This document shows, one piece after another, positions 44,776 to 55,635 of a stretch of DNA of 64,000 nt; the stretch's first letter is position 1; every line of letters begins with the position of its first letter. The notes under the pieces were generated by a model. That model was not told where the DNA came from and ran no database searches. It saw only the letters and a list, made by a program, of their open reading frames with translations. Location of the stretch: positions 15,400,769-15,464,768 of the forward strand of contig CM059624.1 of the NCBI GenBank assembly GCA_030435675.1, written 5' to 3'. This DNA comes from Steinernema hermaphroditum. Its lineage: Eukaryota; Nematoda; Chromadorea; Rhabditida; Steinernematidae. Made by a program: the position numbers and the translations under genes.

Positions 44776-45156
44776 TTAACCTCCTCCTCTTTTTCACGTT
44801 CACGTTCTCCAGCGCCCGAGGCGAACTCCGCGCGCACTCCTCACCGAATCCTGTTCTTTTCTTCCGTTGCGCAATCGCTACACTTTCCATCGTTGACGTT
44901 GCCTGTTATTGTTATTTGTCTTGGCCCTCGGCAAGTCAAAAGCCGAATCAGCTTCTGCTTCTTCTCCTTCAGCTCCACGCCCTCCCCATCACCACCAACC
45001 CACCTGCTGCCACCTCCTTCCGCGCCGCCACCAACTTCTGCCCCCCGAAGACCCGCTCCGCCCATCGACCATCGCCCACGTATAAAACAGTGCCGACGGT
45101 GTGCGCGAAAAGAAGAATCGCTTGCGGAAAGTGTCGTCTTCGTCGCCACCGCGAAA

Positions 45157-48100
45157 ATGCAATTTTGTTTTCTTCTGGCCGTACTGTTCGTTGCCGCTTC
45201 GGCAGGTAGGCTTTGACGTCGCCGTGCATAATGCGACGATGCGAATCCAGAGTCCGTGATCCCGGAGCAACCGGTTCTCACGACGAGTAGCGCCTGTTTG
45301 AATGGATGCTTCCAAGAGGGATCAAGGATCTTCGCCGCGTCCAATTTGAATAACTTTGAGACGATCGTCAAGAATGTCGATGAGTTCTGCGGGTATGTTA
45401 TCTCTATTTAGGGGGTAAGGTTACTTCTGGGTCTTGTGTCGACAGAGCCATGATTCTTAAGCTGGCCTGTGGTGTGGACACATAGGATCGGGCGAGGAAA
45501 ATTGGTTCTAGGGATATGGTACACTTCCGGAAACGCTAACATTTGACAGTTCAAATGCATTCTTTGTTGAAGATAATCGTCTATATTTTGGAATATAAAA
45601 AGTGAATTAGACCGATGTGCGGTGGATTTATAGTGTCAGGCATGCAGATTGAGAGGAGGCGGGCCTCAGGTAGAAGAGATACAGTAAAAACAGGGTCAGA
45701 CCAACCACATAATAAGTGTAGTAAAATTGTGTAGTAAAATTCGATGTGTAGGTGTTAGGGATGACACTTTGGTCAATTTTCATCCATTTTTGCGCAGTAC
45801 ACCAATAAGGCTAAAAAGAGCCTTAGATCGAATACAGGCTAAAAAGAGCCATGTTTCGGAGGACATTACATTTTTGAAAGCTCGAATTTACCCGTAAGTT
45901 TTAGACGACAAACTTCATTCCATTTTTTAACCATCTTTTTCCTGCAAAATACCCACAATTCTGCCTATGTTCACATTGACCGTCATCATTTTTTTTCTCC
46001 CCTCCAATGGTCCCTTCCTATGGTCGGCGATTATCGCGCACAGGGTGTGGCCGGTGGAGAGCGCGCGCGGAGGCGAAAACAGTACATAATGTGCCGCGGT
46101 TCCACTTGGTTCGCTTTTGCTTGCGCGCACAATCCGAACGCCGCCATGCAAGCCGTGCGTAATTGGTTGTGACAATCAAACGTCCCCACTGCAGGAGCCT
46201 CGCTTGAGGAAGCAAAAACGGTACAAGTACGTCTGGACGTTTGACAAAGGGCTAAGGACTAATTTTGAGACGAGCGAAGTGGTGCACTTTACAGCACTTG
46301 AAAATGATGAATTGAAGAAGGTTCGAGAAACCTGATCGTTCAAGTACAAGTGTGATGTGGCGTTGATTCAGTGATTAGTTGGTCGAGTCTAAAGATCAAT
46401 TTGGTTGGTGAGAAACAGGGTTTAGAAATTTTGCTTACACTGAGCTGGGCGATAAAGATTCTCTGGAGAGCACAAAGAGGTCTTGCTCGTAAATCATTTG
46501 GACCTTTTGACCTTGGGTTGTAATCAGTGATGTATTAACGTGGTCAAAACATAGTTTCTGTACTAAATAAGGCTGAAACAGTAGATTTTAAACATTATGT
46601 TGAGCACTTAATAGATATGCCTCATCGTGACACCTAGAGCATCCTATTGGACCGATAGAGCTCACTCTATCACATGGAGACGACTTCCAATTACGATTCC
46701 AATTTGAGATCGGTTTAAAACACTTTCTGGGGCCCCAAATCGAGGAACAAGTCTCCTTTCCGTTGGTAGACGTTCATAGGTATGCCTCTGATTTTCAACG
46801 AATGGGTTACGTAAGAGTTCGTTCAGTTCAAGCAGAACTCATTCCCAAAAGCCGTACGCTAGAAAATAGAAATAGAGAACCCTTATGTTAAGTGCAGTGT
46901 CCCACAGCTACTTCATAACACCTTATTCACAGTAACCCAACCAAAAGGACGTTTTGATCCAGAGAAATTTGCTAAAAAGTGCTTGTTTGCAGTGTGGTCC
47001 AGGTGTCTCTGTGGCGCAGTGGATACGTTTTATGTTGCCGAAAATTTTATGCGGGTTCGAATCACCGTACCCTAAATCATTTGGCTGTTTACTATCGTTA
47101 TTCACGTTTATGTTTTTGTCATTTTTGTTCTGTGTAAAATGCAGATGCTCACAGCTTTGAAAGAGTAGGCTGTCAAGAAATGCATTTGTTATTCGTCGAA
47201 ATTTCGTCATCCTGAAACGACCCACCCAGCGACCAAAACAAGACTATGTCCTATTTTCGTAAACTTCGGATTCTGATGCAAAAATCCCTTCAGCAAACTC
47301 TCGGCCTCCCACTGTTTTCGCGCATCCGAAACCGGTTCTTTCAGCTGCCTCTCAAATTAGCATCGTGCAAAAACAACTTATTGCGCAGCAGGAGTCCAAT
47401 CCACGCACACTCAAAACTTCCTCCGCATAATCATCGGCTCAAAAACGTCGCCATTAAACCGGTCACCACCTGAGCGTTACATGACATCACCGCTTTTTGT
47501 CTCAAAACACGGCCATTAATTAGCTATTGTAGCCCAAACGGTTACAGTAAGGTGGCTGTGGAAAACCGGTGTGCACAGCGTCATTTTTGTGAAGATCGGC
47601 TGACCCGGTTCCGTTTTCGCTTAGTGGCGGAACGGTACAGTAGCGTTTTTCAAAAACACCAAGACACACGAAAGCAAAACAACGAATCCGGCTCTCGTGG
47701 TGTCCTTTTAGCGAAAAACAAACAGTCAAGATGGCCTTCTGGAGGCGCTGCACTTTACAGCGCTAATCTATCAAACAACGCCTTGTGATTCGCGAACGGT
47801 TTCTTGTTTTTTGATTTCCTACCGTCGTCATTGGCCGGTTTCCTCTTGGAAGAAGAAGGAAAGCAAAACATCCGGTGTTTGTGGTAAAAGGAGTCGTGGT
47901 GGGTGACGTGTCAAAGTGTACAAAGTTCTTCGAAAGGGTGGGGTACCTAGAATAAACATGTTACGGCTGTGTTCTCTTAAGTAAGAACTGGGAAAGTATA
48001 AGGGGAATAACCAGAAGAAAGGATTATCTGTGGGGGAGGGGGTGTACCGTAAAGCGAAGAATATCCAGAACTATAGGTTAATATAACGTTTCTGATGAGC

Positions 48101-50138
48101 TTTCTAATCATAACTTGATGGTAATCCTGACGATAATCAGATACATTGTCGACTCATATAAAGGCAGATGGTACACGAAAGGTAGCTAAGGAAGGTCCCC
48201 CAACTGATAAACGCAACCCACGCCAAGACGAGCCAACTAAACATATAGAGAATAGAAGAAAGGACTATCTAAGGGGGGAGGGGTGTACATTATATCGAAG
48301 AATACCCAGAATTATAGGTTATCACACCGTTTTTGATGGGCTTTTTAAGTAATGAGATAAATGGTAGCTAACAACGTTCTCCAAGCCACCTAGGCCAAAC
48401 TGAGCCGGCTCGAAAGCAAACAAAATGTATGCAGTTGTCTCTGATCGTCTACGCTGTCTTAACACCGAAAAGTCACAATTGTCCCAAGTATGTAAAGCGG
48501 TACCTGAGTGGCCGGCTCTAGGGCCAACTTAGCTCAGCCAGAACCAAATTCCGCATAGTCAACATCACTGAAAAGCTCATTCTTTGCAGCATCTTCAATG
48601 ACCTGATGAAATGCGGCCAAGGATGCTCGGACGACGACCAAGCCGAACTCAAGAAGCGTGTCTCTGTCACCGTCAGCTCGTATATCTGCACGCAAAAATT
48701 GGACGGTAGTTAATCGCTTTGGCAGCCCAAACAACAACTCCTATGGTATCTTAGACTTCAAATCAGCCAAAGAGTGCATGCGCTCCCAAGACTCATCTGG
48801 GCTCGAAGGCTGCTCCGAAGGATGTCGAATGACCGATAGCACCCTTCAACTGGACTCTACATCGACCTCCATCATCAATCCTTTCGTTTTCTACGATAGC
48901 ATTGGCCCCGTCTGCGAGTGAGCTAATCGAGCTCTGGACCTTAACGATATAATCTTGTTTCAGCAAGGTAAAATGCACGATTAAATGTGCCATTGGGGAG
49001 ATCAACAAACGTTGCGCTTCTGCGGGAGACCTCTTCAAGGTAGAGACAAATTGTCAGGCACACAAATCCTCACCAATCGAAAATCTTTAGGATCTTGGCT
49101 ACAAACAGGTCCTCGAAGCTAGTGCCCGTGTTCACCGCGATGCCGCCAACGAATCGGCCCCTATCGCCAGCCAGCTTGCCAAGATCTACCTCGAAGCTCT
49201 GCCCGAAAAGTGTAAGTTCGTCATCGATCCTGAGATCTACGATGAGGTACGGTATCTTTAACCGCCAAAGTTCTATGTATTTGCCTTTAGACGTTCACCG
49301 AGAAAGAAGAGACCGGATCTGACGTTGTCACCAAGATCGTTCCAGCGGTCCTTCTCTCCGACGACGACGGAACCATCGAAGCTGTCACTCCCCTTGCTGT
49401 AAGACTGACATTCTCAATCCGATCCACAGCTCTCCGTTCAGAACAAAGAAACCGTAGTCATCGAATCGTCGCACGAAGAGAACAAGACGGAGCCGCTTAA
49501 GAGTATGGAGGTTGAAGGCGATACCGCTGTCACCCCCACCACCACCACCACCTTCGAGTTCGAGCCTGTCAACGAGCCGGAAGACCCCGTCGGCCCTCCG
49601 TCGAAGGAAGCCGCCACTGATAAGCCTGACGTAACGATCAATCCTTCTGATGTGCCCGAAGAGACCGGCGTTGAGATCCAGGAGCAGCCTGTGCCGTCGC
49701 CTGCTTCTATTGAGCCCGTGCCAGAGCAGGACCAGCCGGAACAGGTAGGCATAGATGCCGTGATTCGAACGGAACTGGACAATATTGAATTCCTTTTTTG
49801 AAAAATTTCTTTGAGCTTCGGAGAGACAAGTAGATTTTCATAAACGCTATTCTCTTTGCAGACCACGACTCCCCTTCCCAGCGAAAACAACGAGAGCGAG
49901 ACAGAGAAACCCGAGGTAGCCGAAGGCGAGATTAGCGGAGCCCCAGAACACACCATCCATGTCGTGAACAGCGAGAACGAGCAAGAAGTTGGCAATAACA
50001 TCGTCCACGAACCTGCCTCGGTATGAAGGGATCCCCCATATGATCAATTTGGCTTCCACATTATAGGCCCAGAACAGCGCGGCCCGCACAGTCCTCTCTA
50101 TCGTGTTCGTCATCACCACTCTCTTCGCCGCCCATTGA
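45157..50138 (+). CDS. CPG4-type chondroitin proteoglycan-like secreted/anchored protein, 10 exons
   Basis: Exons 45157-45205, 45251-45392, 48590-48705, 48755-48917, 48964-49039, 49091-49246, 49291-49398, 49430-49744, 49862-50020 and 50067-50138 join in phase to 451 aa. MQFCFLLAVLFVAASAG is a signal peptide. The first half carries regularly paired cysteines (CLNGC, KCGQGC, EGCSEGC, KCTIKC, NKRCAS), the pattern of nematode CPG4 domains. The second half is a Thr/Pro/Glu-rich low-complexity tail (VTPTTTTTFEFEPVNEPEDP), where O-glycans or chondroitin chains could attach. It ends in a hydrophobic segment (TVLSIVFVITTLFAAH), suggesting a GPI anchor or membrane tail. In C. elegans CPG proteins act at the egg and embryo surface; that role here is inferred. 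Intron 2 is 3.2 kb while intron 7 is only 31 nt (49399-49429). Confidence 0.82.
47005..47072 (+). pseudogene. tRNA-like sequence, degenerate
   Basis: Starts GTCTCTGTGGCGCAGTGGAT, an excellent A-box as in tRNA-Arg, and has a B-box GCGGGTTCGAATCA. The middle (TTTTATGTTGCCGAAAATTT) does not form an anticodon arm and the acceptor ends do not pair. A decayed tRNA or tRNA-derived SINE head. Confidence 0.5.
47960..48355 (+). repeat. Local direct repeat, two diverged copies
   Basis: AGAAGAAAGGATTATCT, GGGGGAGG, GTGTAC, TCGAAGAATACCCAGAATTA and GATGGGCTTT blocks recur in order at about 47960-48120 and 48190-48355. Inside intron 2 of the CPG4-like gene. Confidence 0.6.
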
Positions 50139-51554
50139 AGTGCTCCAAAGCCGTCCATTTGGACGCCAAAATCGATCTCCTCCGCGAACTTCTAACCATT
50201 TCACTTCTCTTTTGAACTAACGCCGCCGCGATCGCCGCCAAGTTATCTATCCTTTGAGATTCAGTAAAGTATTAATTCCGATATGATTGTATATTTGTCG
50301 TGCTTCGGTATATAAATTTGATATAACCAATGGAAGCTTCCCATACATAAAACAACGGACCGGTTGTGTAAGCATGTTTCCCTTGATCTTCTGGCCATAC
50401 CCGGGGCTCCTGATCAGAAGATGGATTGCATAGCCAATATAATATAATGGCTTGTCAATGTTATCCGTAAGAGCATTGCGCCCGCGGTAGATAATCTTGC
50501 CTGTAGATATGCACTGGTAGTTTTCGGACGGTCTTTACATTGTCGGATAAAAATTTTTGCGTCTGAGGGGAATCGAACCCCTGTCGATTGCTTGGAAGGC
50601 AACCATGCTGACCATTACACCACAGACGCTCTGCAGAAGAGTCAGACGAAGCTCTACCTATACCTATACATGCCTGATAATGTGACAGAGTTCTACGGCT
50701 CTTCTCCCAGCCTTCTACGGAAATATTCGCCCCGTTCAAATTCAGCTTTTTGCCGACATTTCCAGCGGTTCTGGATAAAATCCAAGACGTTCGTGTCGAG
50801 ACCGCGGTGAGATTGCGCGAAAGTTTAACGCGCGTGCAAATTCTTTCGCCTGTCGCTCGCCGTTTCGTTCTGTTTCCGCATGCTCGGCATTTCGAGTTTC
50901 GAATTGTTTGGCTTCAACGATTTTCGTTTGACAGCTTACATTTTGACAGCGTGTCAGTTGTATTTCGGCTAAATTCGCTTGTCGTATCATATGTGCGAGT
51001 TTAGTACTGCTGCATCTGTGTGTTTTGTAGCTTATTATAGTGACTGCTGCGCCATCCGACCGCTCTATCGCATAGTGAATGTTCAAATGAGATCATCTTG
51101 TTGCAGGGCTTTTCTTATTGACCTTGTCTGGTTTTGCAGGCTGCAACTAACGCGTTGTCTACTGGCTACTGTTTGAGCATTGATCGGCTACACAACTTGT
51201 GTACTTTCAGCAGTGAAATTTGTTATAGTGTAGAATTGTGCTGAAAGCCCGTCAATTTGCCTTATGCGCAACGTTATATGCTTTTCGAAATTCGAGTACA
51301 CCGTTTATATCTCACCAGCGTCGTTCTTTTGCACCGTGCTTGATCTCCGCATTTTTGAATTTTCCCTTTGCGGCCCTTGCTTAAACCCAGATTTTGGCAG
51401 TTGTTGAATTCTCGCGTGTTGTGGTCAAAATTCTTTTTTTTCGTGTCACAAGTCGTGAAATTGCTATTGCTTCTGCATGTATTAGGCGCTTGTCAACTAA
51501 ATAACTGATCTGTCGACTCTTGAGCAATTCATCTCTCCATTGCAGATCGAAATA
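50139..51554. other. Intergenic with tRNA-Gly
   Basis: Apart from the tRNA there are only short frames. The T-rich stretch before 51541 ends in TTGCAG, a likely spliced-leader acceptor for the next gene. Confidence 0.5.
50558..50629 (-). tRNA. tRNA-Gly (anticodon TCC)
   Basis: Minus-strand cloverleaf: acceptor GCGTCTG/CAGACGC, D-arm with GTAATGGTCAGCATG, anticodon loop CTTCCAA, T-arm AGGGGTTCGATTCCCCT, discriminator A. Confidence 0.95.
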
Positions 51555-52451
51555 ATGTCCGCCGATGAACTACGGACCCGTGGCAACGACTTCTTCAAGA
51601 AGTCCATGTTCCATAACGCCATCGATAGCTACACAAAGTCTCTGGAACTATCGGTCTCTGCGCTGACGCTAGCGAACCGCGCCCAGGCTCATCTCAAGTT
51701 GGCTCACTTCGAATCAGCCTATGCCGATGCGGACGCTGCGGTCGCCAATGATGAAGTCTACGCGAAGGGCCGATACCGGCGTGCCATGGCGGCACTGAAG
51801 CTAGGCCTTGTGGAGCGAGCGAGGCGCGACTGTGAAAAGCTGCTGAAGGATGACCCGAAGAACAAAGAATTCTTGAAGCTGGCAGACGAAATTAAAAGCG
51901 CGAAAAGGGTGCGATATTCAAGCGCATCTTCAAAGCCTAATTCCGTCATGTTTTAGGTCAGTCGGGTGCAGCTGCATCACGTCAACAAGTGCGAAATGAT
52001 TCGCTCGAACACACCGTTGATGGAGATCGCCATTGAGCAGAACGAGTTCCTGCCGGAAGAGCCAAAGCCCGAAACCAGCGAGAAGAAGTACGAACTGCCT
52101 CCGCCGGCTACCACTGCGTCGCAGTTCCTCGTCGACTACGATGCCATGAAGACGCGCGATCCGGAATACTTCGGGAAGTATTTGCTGTCTTTGGATGCGA
52201 AGCGTATTCCGGACATCACTGGCGCGTTCCTGGAAGGCGATATGCTGTCCGCGATTATTAGAGGTCTCCAGTCCGTGCAGAGCAAAGTGCCCAGTGAAGA
52301 TCTTGCCGAACGACTGGTTGCCGTCTCGATGAGTCCGCAGTTCGAAGTGGCCGTTATGTTCCTTGAAGAAAGCGAGAAGAGAGACTTGGAAGCGATGTTC
52401 CGACTTTTCGAGAAAGAGAAAGAAGATTTCCTGCGCCAGAGATACCTGTAG
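51555..52451 (+). CDS. RPAP3-like TPR co-chaperone, 2 exons
   Basis: Exons 51555-51908 and 51957-52451 join in phase to 282 aa. Residues about 1-115 form a three-motif TPR domain: RTRGNDFFKKSMFHNAIDSY, then TLANRAQAHLKLAHFESAY, then AKGRYRRAMAALKLG. The positions of the Hsp90/Hsp70 carboxylate clamp (N in GND, N in ANR, K and R in AKGRYRR) are filled. Residues about 165-282 match the RPAP3 C-terminal domain: ATTASQFLVDYDAMK, YLLSLDAKRIPDITGAFLEG, FEVAVMFLEESEKRDLEAMF. RPAP3 bridges Hsp90 to the R2TP complex that assembles RNA polymerases and snoRNPs. Vertebrate RPAP3 is about twice as long with two TPR domains; this is a one-TPR form. TTGCAG ends 9 nt before the start codon. Confidence 0.88.
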
Positions 52452-53228
52452 ATACCTTGTTTGTTGTTGTTATTCGTTATTGTTTATTCTATAAAGTTGT
52501 CTTAGTTACAAAATGCGCTTTCCGTTTCTGTCTGTTCCAAATTCAGGGCGTGATCTAGCGGATGGAGGCACCAACGGGCGAGAGAGGTGCTTTTTCGTGA
52601 GAGATGCTTCCGAATGAAGTCCAACGCGTCTATACTGAGGCAGCACTGCTTGTAGACACATTTGCAAATTCCCAGACAGCTTCACCCGTTTTAATCGGAC
52701 TCTTCCAAAAGTTCCTTAGTCAACCAGCAGTGTGCGAATGTCCCTCAAACTACAATAGCGACGAAATCTTGCCTTCTCGAACAGAGTAAAGCAAAACCTC
52801 TTTTGCTTTGTGTATTCGCATTGTGGTAGTTCGAGTTTTGTGGGTATTTCGCCAGTTGGGACAGGCGAAGCGGAAATGCGCTTTTCCGCGGAGTGACGAA
52901 GCCACGTAGGGGAAACGTACGCTAACGAAATTTGCTCGGTCTGCATTATCTTGGTGGCAAATCACGGAAGTGCGTACGCCTTGGCCACTATCATGGTGAT
53001 GAAGCCGCTGCGCCGGCAACGTTCAGGATTTTATTGAAGTTCTTGAAGTTGAAGAAGATCAGTGATGTTGAGCCAAGATATTGATGATTGAAGTGTCAAC
53101 TGTTTCAAGGCGCCTTGGTTTTGAACGATTTGTCCATTGAATGGAATAAACCGATTATAGAGACAACCGTAACGCAAAATTCTTTATCAACGCACTCAAT
53201 TTTAGTCAACAAAAGCAATCTGGCATCT
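52452..53228. other. Intergenic, no supported gene
   Basis: Frames at 52604-52789 (plus) and 52750-53019 (minus) have no recognisable motif. Confidence 0.45.
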
Positions 53229-53669
53229 TTAGATGTCATCCAGTTTCGCGATCTTCGAAGCACAAACCACTGGGTTCGCGTTGGCGATCCACTACCGTTC
53301 CAGCGACTTGTAGTCGAAGCCGCAGTTGTGCTCCTTCTCGTAGCGATGGAGGGAGCAGAAGAGTCCTCCACAGCGGCAAGAGGAGCCCAACAAGCCGACT
53401 CGTTTGTTACAGGTCGTGCAGCGGTTCGTCTTCTTGGGCGCCGGGGGAGTTGACGATTCGGGTGAGGGCTTTGTTTCTTGAGCCTTAGGGCTGGCCAATG
53501 AGAAGGCTCTCTTCGGGGTGTTTTCGAACCGTGGAGTGACTGAAGCAGAGTCTGAAGCGATCTCTTGGAACTTCTCGGGACATCGCGCCTTGAAGCATTT
53601 CGAGCAGAACGAGTCGAACTTCTCAGTGCCGAAGAATCCGCATCCGACCTTGCACATAATTGGACTCAT
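53229..53669 (-). CDS. A20/AN1 zinc finger protein, with in-frame TAG before the conserved C-terminal tail
   Basis: The frame to the TAG (53292-53294) is 125 aa. Near the N-terminus is an A20 finger, CKVGCGFFGTEKFDSFCSKC. After a Ser/Pro-rich linker comes an AN1 finger: NRCTTCNKRVGLLG, CRCGGLFCSLHRYEKEHNC, GFDYKSLER. ZFAND5/6-type proteins bind ubiquitin chains and act in proteasome and stress pathways. In the family the AN1 finger runs on into a tail like DYKxxGRxxIxxxNPVV. Here the same frame, after the TAG, continues W-IANANPVVCASKIAKLDDI and then TAA (53229-53231), perfectly collinear with that tail. So the TAG sits where the family has an internal residue. It may be a nonsense allele, a sequencing error or programmed readthrough. 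Single exon. Confidence 0.85.
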
Positions 53670-54829
53670 TTGGGATGGATCAGAAAGAGAGCTGTTTGTG
53701 ATATTCAGGGTAGAATATCAGGATTCTTAAATGAACACTGACCCAATGCATCATCGCATCGCTCATGTCTAAGGTACTGAGAAAGCATTGCTTTGAAGGA
53801 ATTGGATGAGTGAATAGCAAGAAAAGAAGATAAGTGGTACAGATAGAATGGTTAGTGAGCCTGCCCAGCTAACGAATTTGCACGCATTTATTATTCCCAC
53901 ACAGCTACTGAGCATGGCCACAACCTCGTTCCTGCAAATGCATCAAGAATTCACATCTCCTTTGGATAATCTGTTCCTGTCCATTGCATGTTGTGTCGCA
54001 ACGTTATGATACAACGGAAGACGATATTTCCCACCGTTCGAACTAGTCGCTCCGAGACAGGCGACCGAGAGGCAATTACAAATTTTCAACTTGTAACGGG
54101 CTGCGCGGCTGATCCGTCTTTGTCTAATCATGTCTGAGTTGCGTCTGATGTCTGTTTCGACTCATACAAAAATTGAGACGTCTGTTCACGTCCTTCGTCT
54201 AATGTTGCGCTTCCTTCGCGTTTATTGTTTGTCTGAGCTGCGGACTGCGGAGTGGTTGCTTTTCCAAGAGATGTCCCATATTTCTGCAACTTATGGAACA
54301 CCGAAAAACTAGGGCTTGACCAAGAACGTCGTGAGCGGCTTTTGGCGTGTGAATTTTTACGCCTTTTTTTACACGATTTGCGTTCCCGAATGAAGTGCAT
54401 AAAGCCATGCAAGAGGACTGATAAATGTCCAAGAAAGATGATCATTGCACAGTAGTCGTTGGTTGCGCTGTGTCGTTGGTTCGTCGGTGAAGCCGCAATA
54501 ACCCAAGTAGAACTTCCGAACGTATCACTTTGCGCGCGCTTCGAAGTTGCGAATCGGCTGATTGCGTCGAGATAATGGACCACCTGCAAACAAGGTGGAT
54601 TGCAAACAAGGAGGATAAGGTGGATTCCCATTATGTGAGCGGCTGGCGGCGCGGAGTCGCAGTTTGTGGCTACATTGGTTGTGGGGTTTATTCGCGAAAC
54701 GTTGGAACTGTGTGCGGTCCAGCCGCCGTGGTCGCGAGTATCTATTCCAACGAAACTCCGTGCCCGTTTCTTTCTATACGCCAGTCTACGACTAATCGCC
54801 TCATTTTGTTCAGGTTGAAGCCCGACGAC
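53670..54829. other. Intergenic, no supported gene
   Basis: Several long overlapping frames (54128-54631 minus, 54530-54829 plus) lack motifs. GTTCAG at 54808-54813 is a likely acceptor for the REEP-like gene. Confidence 0.45.
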
Positions 54830-55635
54830 ATGGTTTTTGGATTCTTGACTCGGGCCGCCACAACATTTATCGGAACGCTGCTGCCAGCATATCGCACTTT
54901 CCGAAGTGTTGAGAAGTCGAAAGCTCGTGAAATGGTTGGAACGTCACTGTAGCCATCAGCTCTAATCGAGACATCTTTGCAGAGACACTGGATGCGCTAT
55001 TGGGCAGTCTACGGCTTCTCGTCAACCGTGGTAAACTGCGCGAAGGCGATGATGCTCGATTACCTAATTCCTGGGAGCGATCTCATCCTGCTCATATACG
55101 CCTGCTGGCTGGCGTTCCCGGTCACAGGTGGTACCGATCGGGTGTATCTGAAGGTCAGTTGTGAAACATCGCTATTTCTGGAATTTAACATTTTCGTTTT
55201 TCAGTATATTCGCCCGTTCCTTCGCAAACATGAACAAGCAATCGACACTGCGATTACGACACTAGGCTCATCGGTCCGTGAACGCATTACATCAACTGTT
55301 TCTGAAGTCGCTCAACATGTTATGAATGGCATCATCGGCGTGGCCTACAACACCGCCTTGGGGAGCGCGGTACAGTCAGCTCAAGCGAGGTTCCATGAAG
55401 GACCACCGAGTAGGCCGATGATTGAGCACATAGATGGTGAGTAGCTTGTAGCCACCCTAAGCATTTCATGGTTTCAGTTTTCGAAGAGGAGCAACAGGAC
55501 GATGACATCATCTACATCAAGCCGGAACCCGTGGACGAAGAATACGAAGTGCATGAGATCCGACCCACTCCTAGGACTCGATCGTCAAGGCGACGCGTGG
55601 TGGTCAGCAGTGTTCCTGAACATATCCCGTTTTGA
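54830..55635 (+). CDS. REEP/DP1/Yop1-family ER membrane protein, 4 exons
   Basis: Exons 54830-54934, 54983-55153, 55205-55436 and 55478-55635 join in phase to 221 aa. The TB2/DP1/HVA22 domain spans about residues 1-100: LTRAATTFIGTLLPAYRTFR, then SKAREM joined to RHWMRYWAVYGFS, then YLIPGSDLILLIYACWLAFP, GGTDRVYLKYIRPFLRKHEQ. These are the hairpin membrane segments that wedge into and tubulate the ER. An amphipathic region and an acidic, then basic, tail (EEEQQDDDIIYIKPEPVDEE and RTRSSRRRVVV) follow, as in the REEP1-4 group that binds microtubules. The exon 1 donor is ATG|GTTGGA, chosen because it keeps the domain collinear. GTTCAG lies 16 nt upstream of the start codon. Confidence 0.88.

Larger units (their letters stand above)
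45393..48589 (+). other. 3.2-kb intron 2 of the CPG4-like gene
   Basis: Donor GG|GTATGT, acceptor TTTGCAG|C. It contains the tRNA-like sequence at 47.0 kb, a local direct repeat at 47.96-48.35 kb, and frames without clear motifs (for example 46117-46335). An additional coding exon cannot be excluded. Confidence 0.55.

Noticed and set aside
44841..45371. 176-codon minus-strand frame rich in Gly and Arg
   Set aside because: Overlaps exons 1-2 of the CPG4-like gene antisense and a C-rich upstream stretch; low complexity, no motif.
46117..46335. 72-codon plus-strand frame with CVIGCDNQ, considered as a THAP-like finger
   Set aside because: The remaining THAP signature residues are missing; it lies within intron 2 of the CPG4-like gene.
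49438..50001. 187-codon minus-strand frame
   Set aside because: Antisense shadow of the Thr/Pro/Glu-rich exons of the CPG4-like gene.
54128..54631. 167-codon minus-strand frame
   Set aside because: No motif or splice context, and overlapped by similarly long frames on both strands; composition unlike neighbouring genes.
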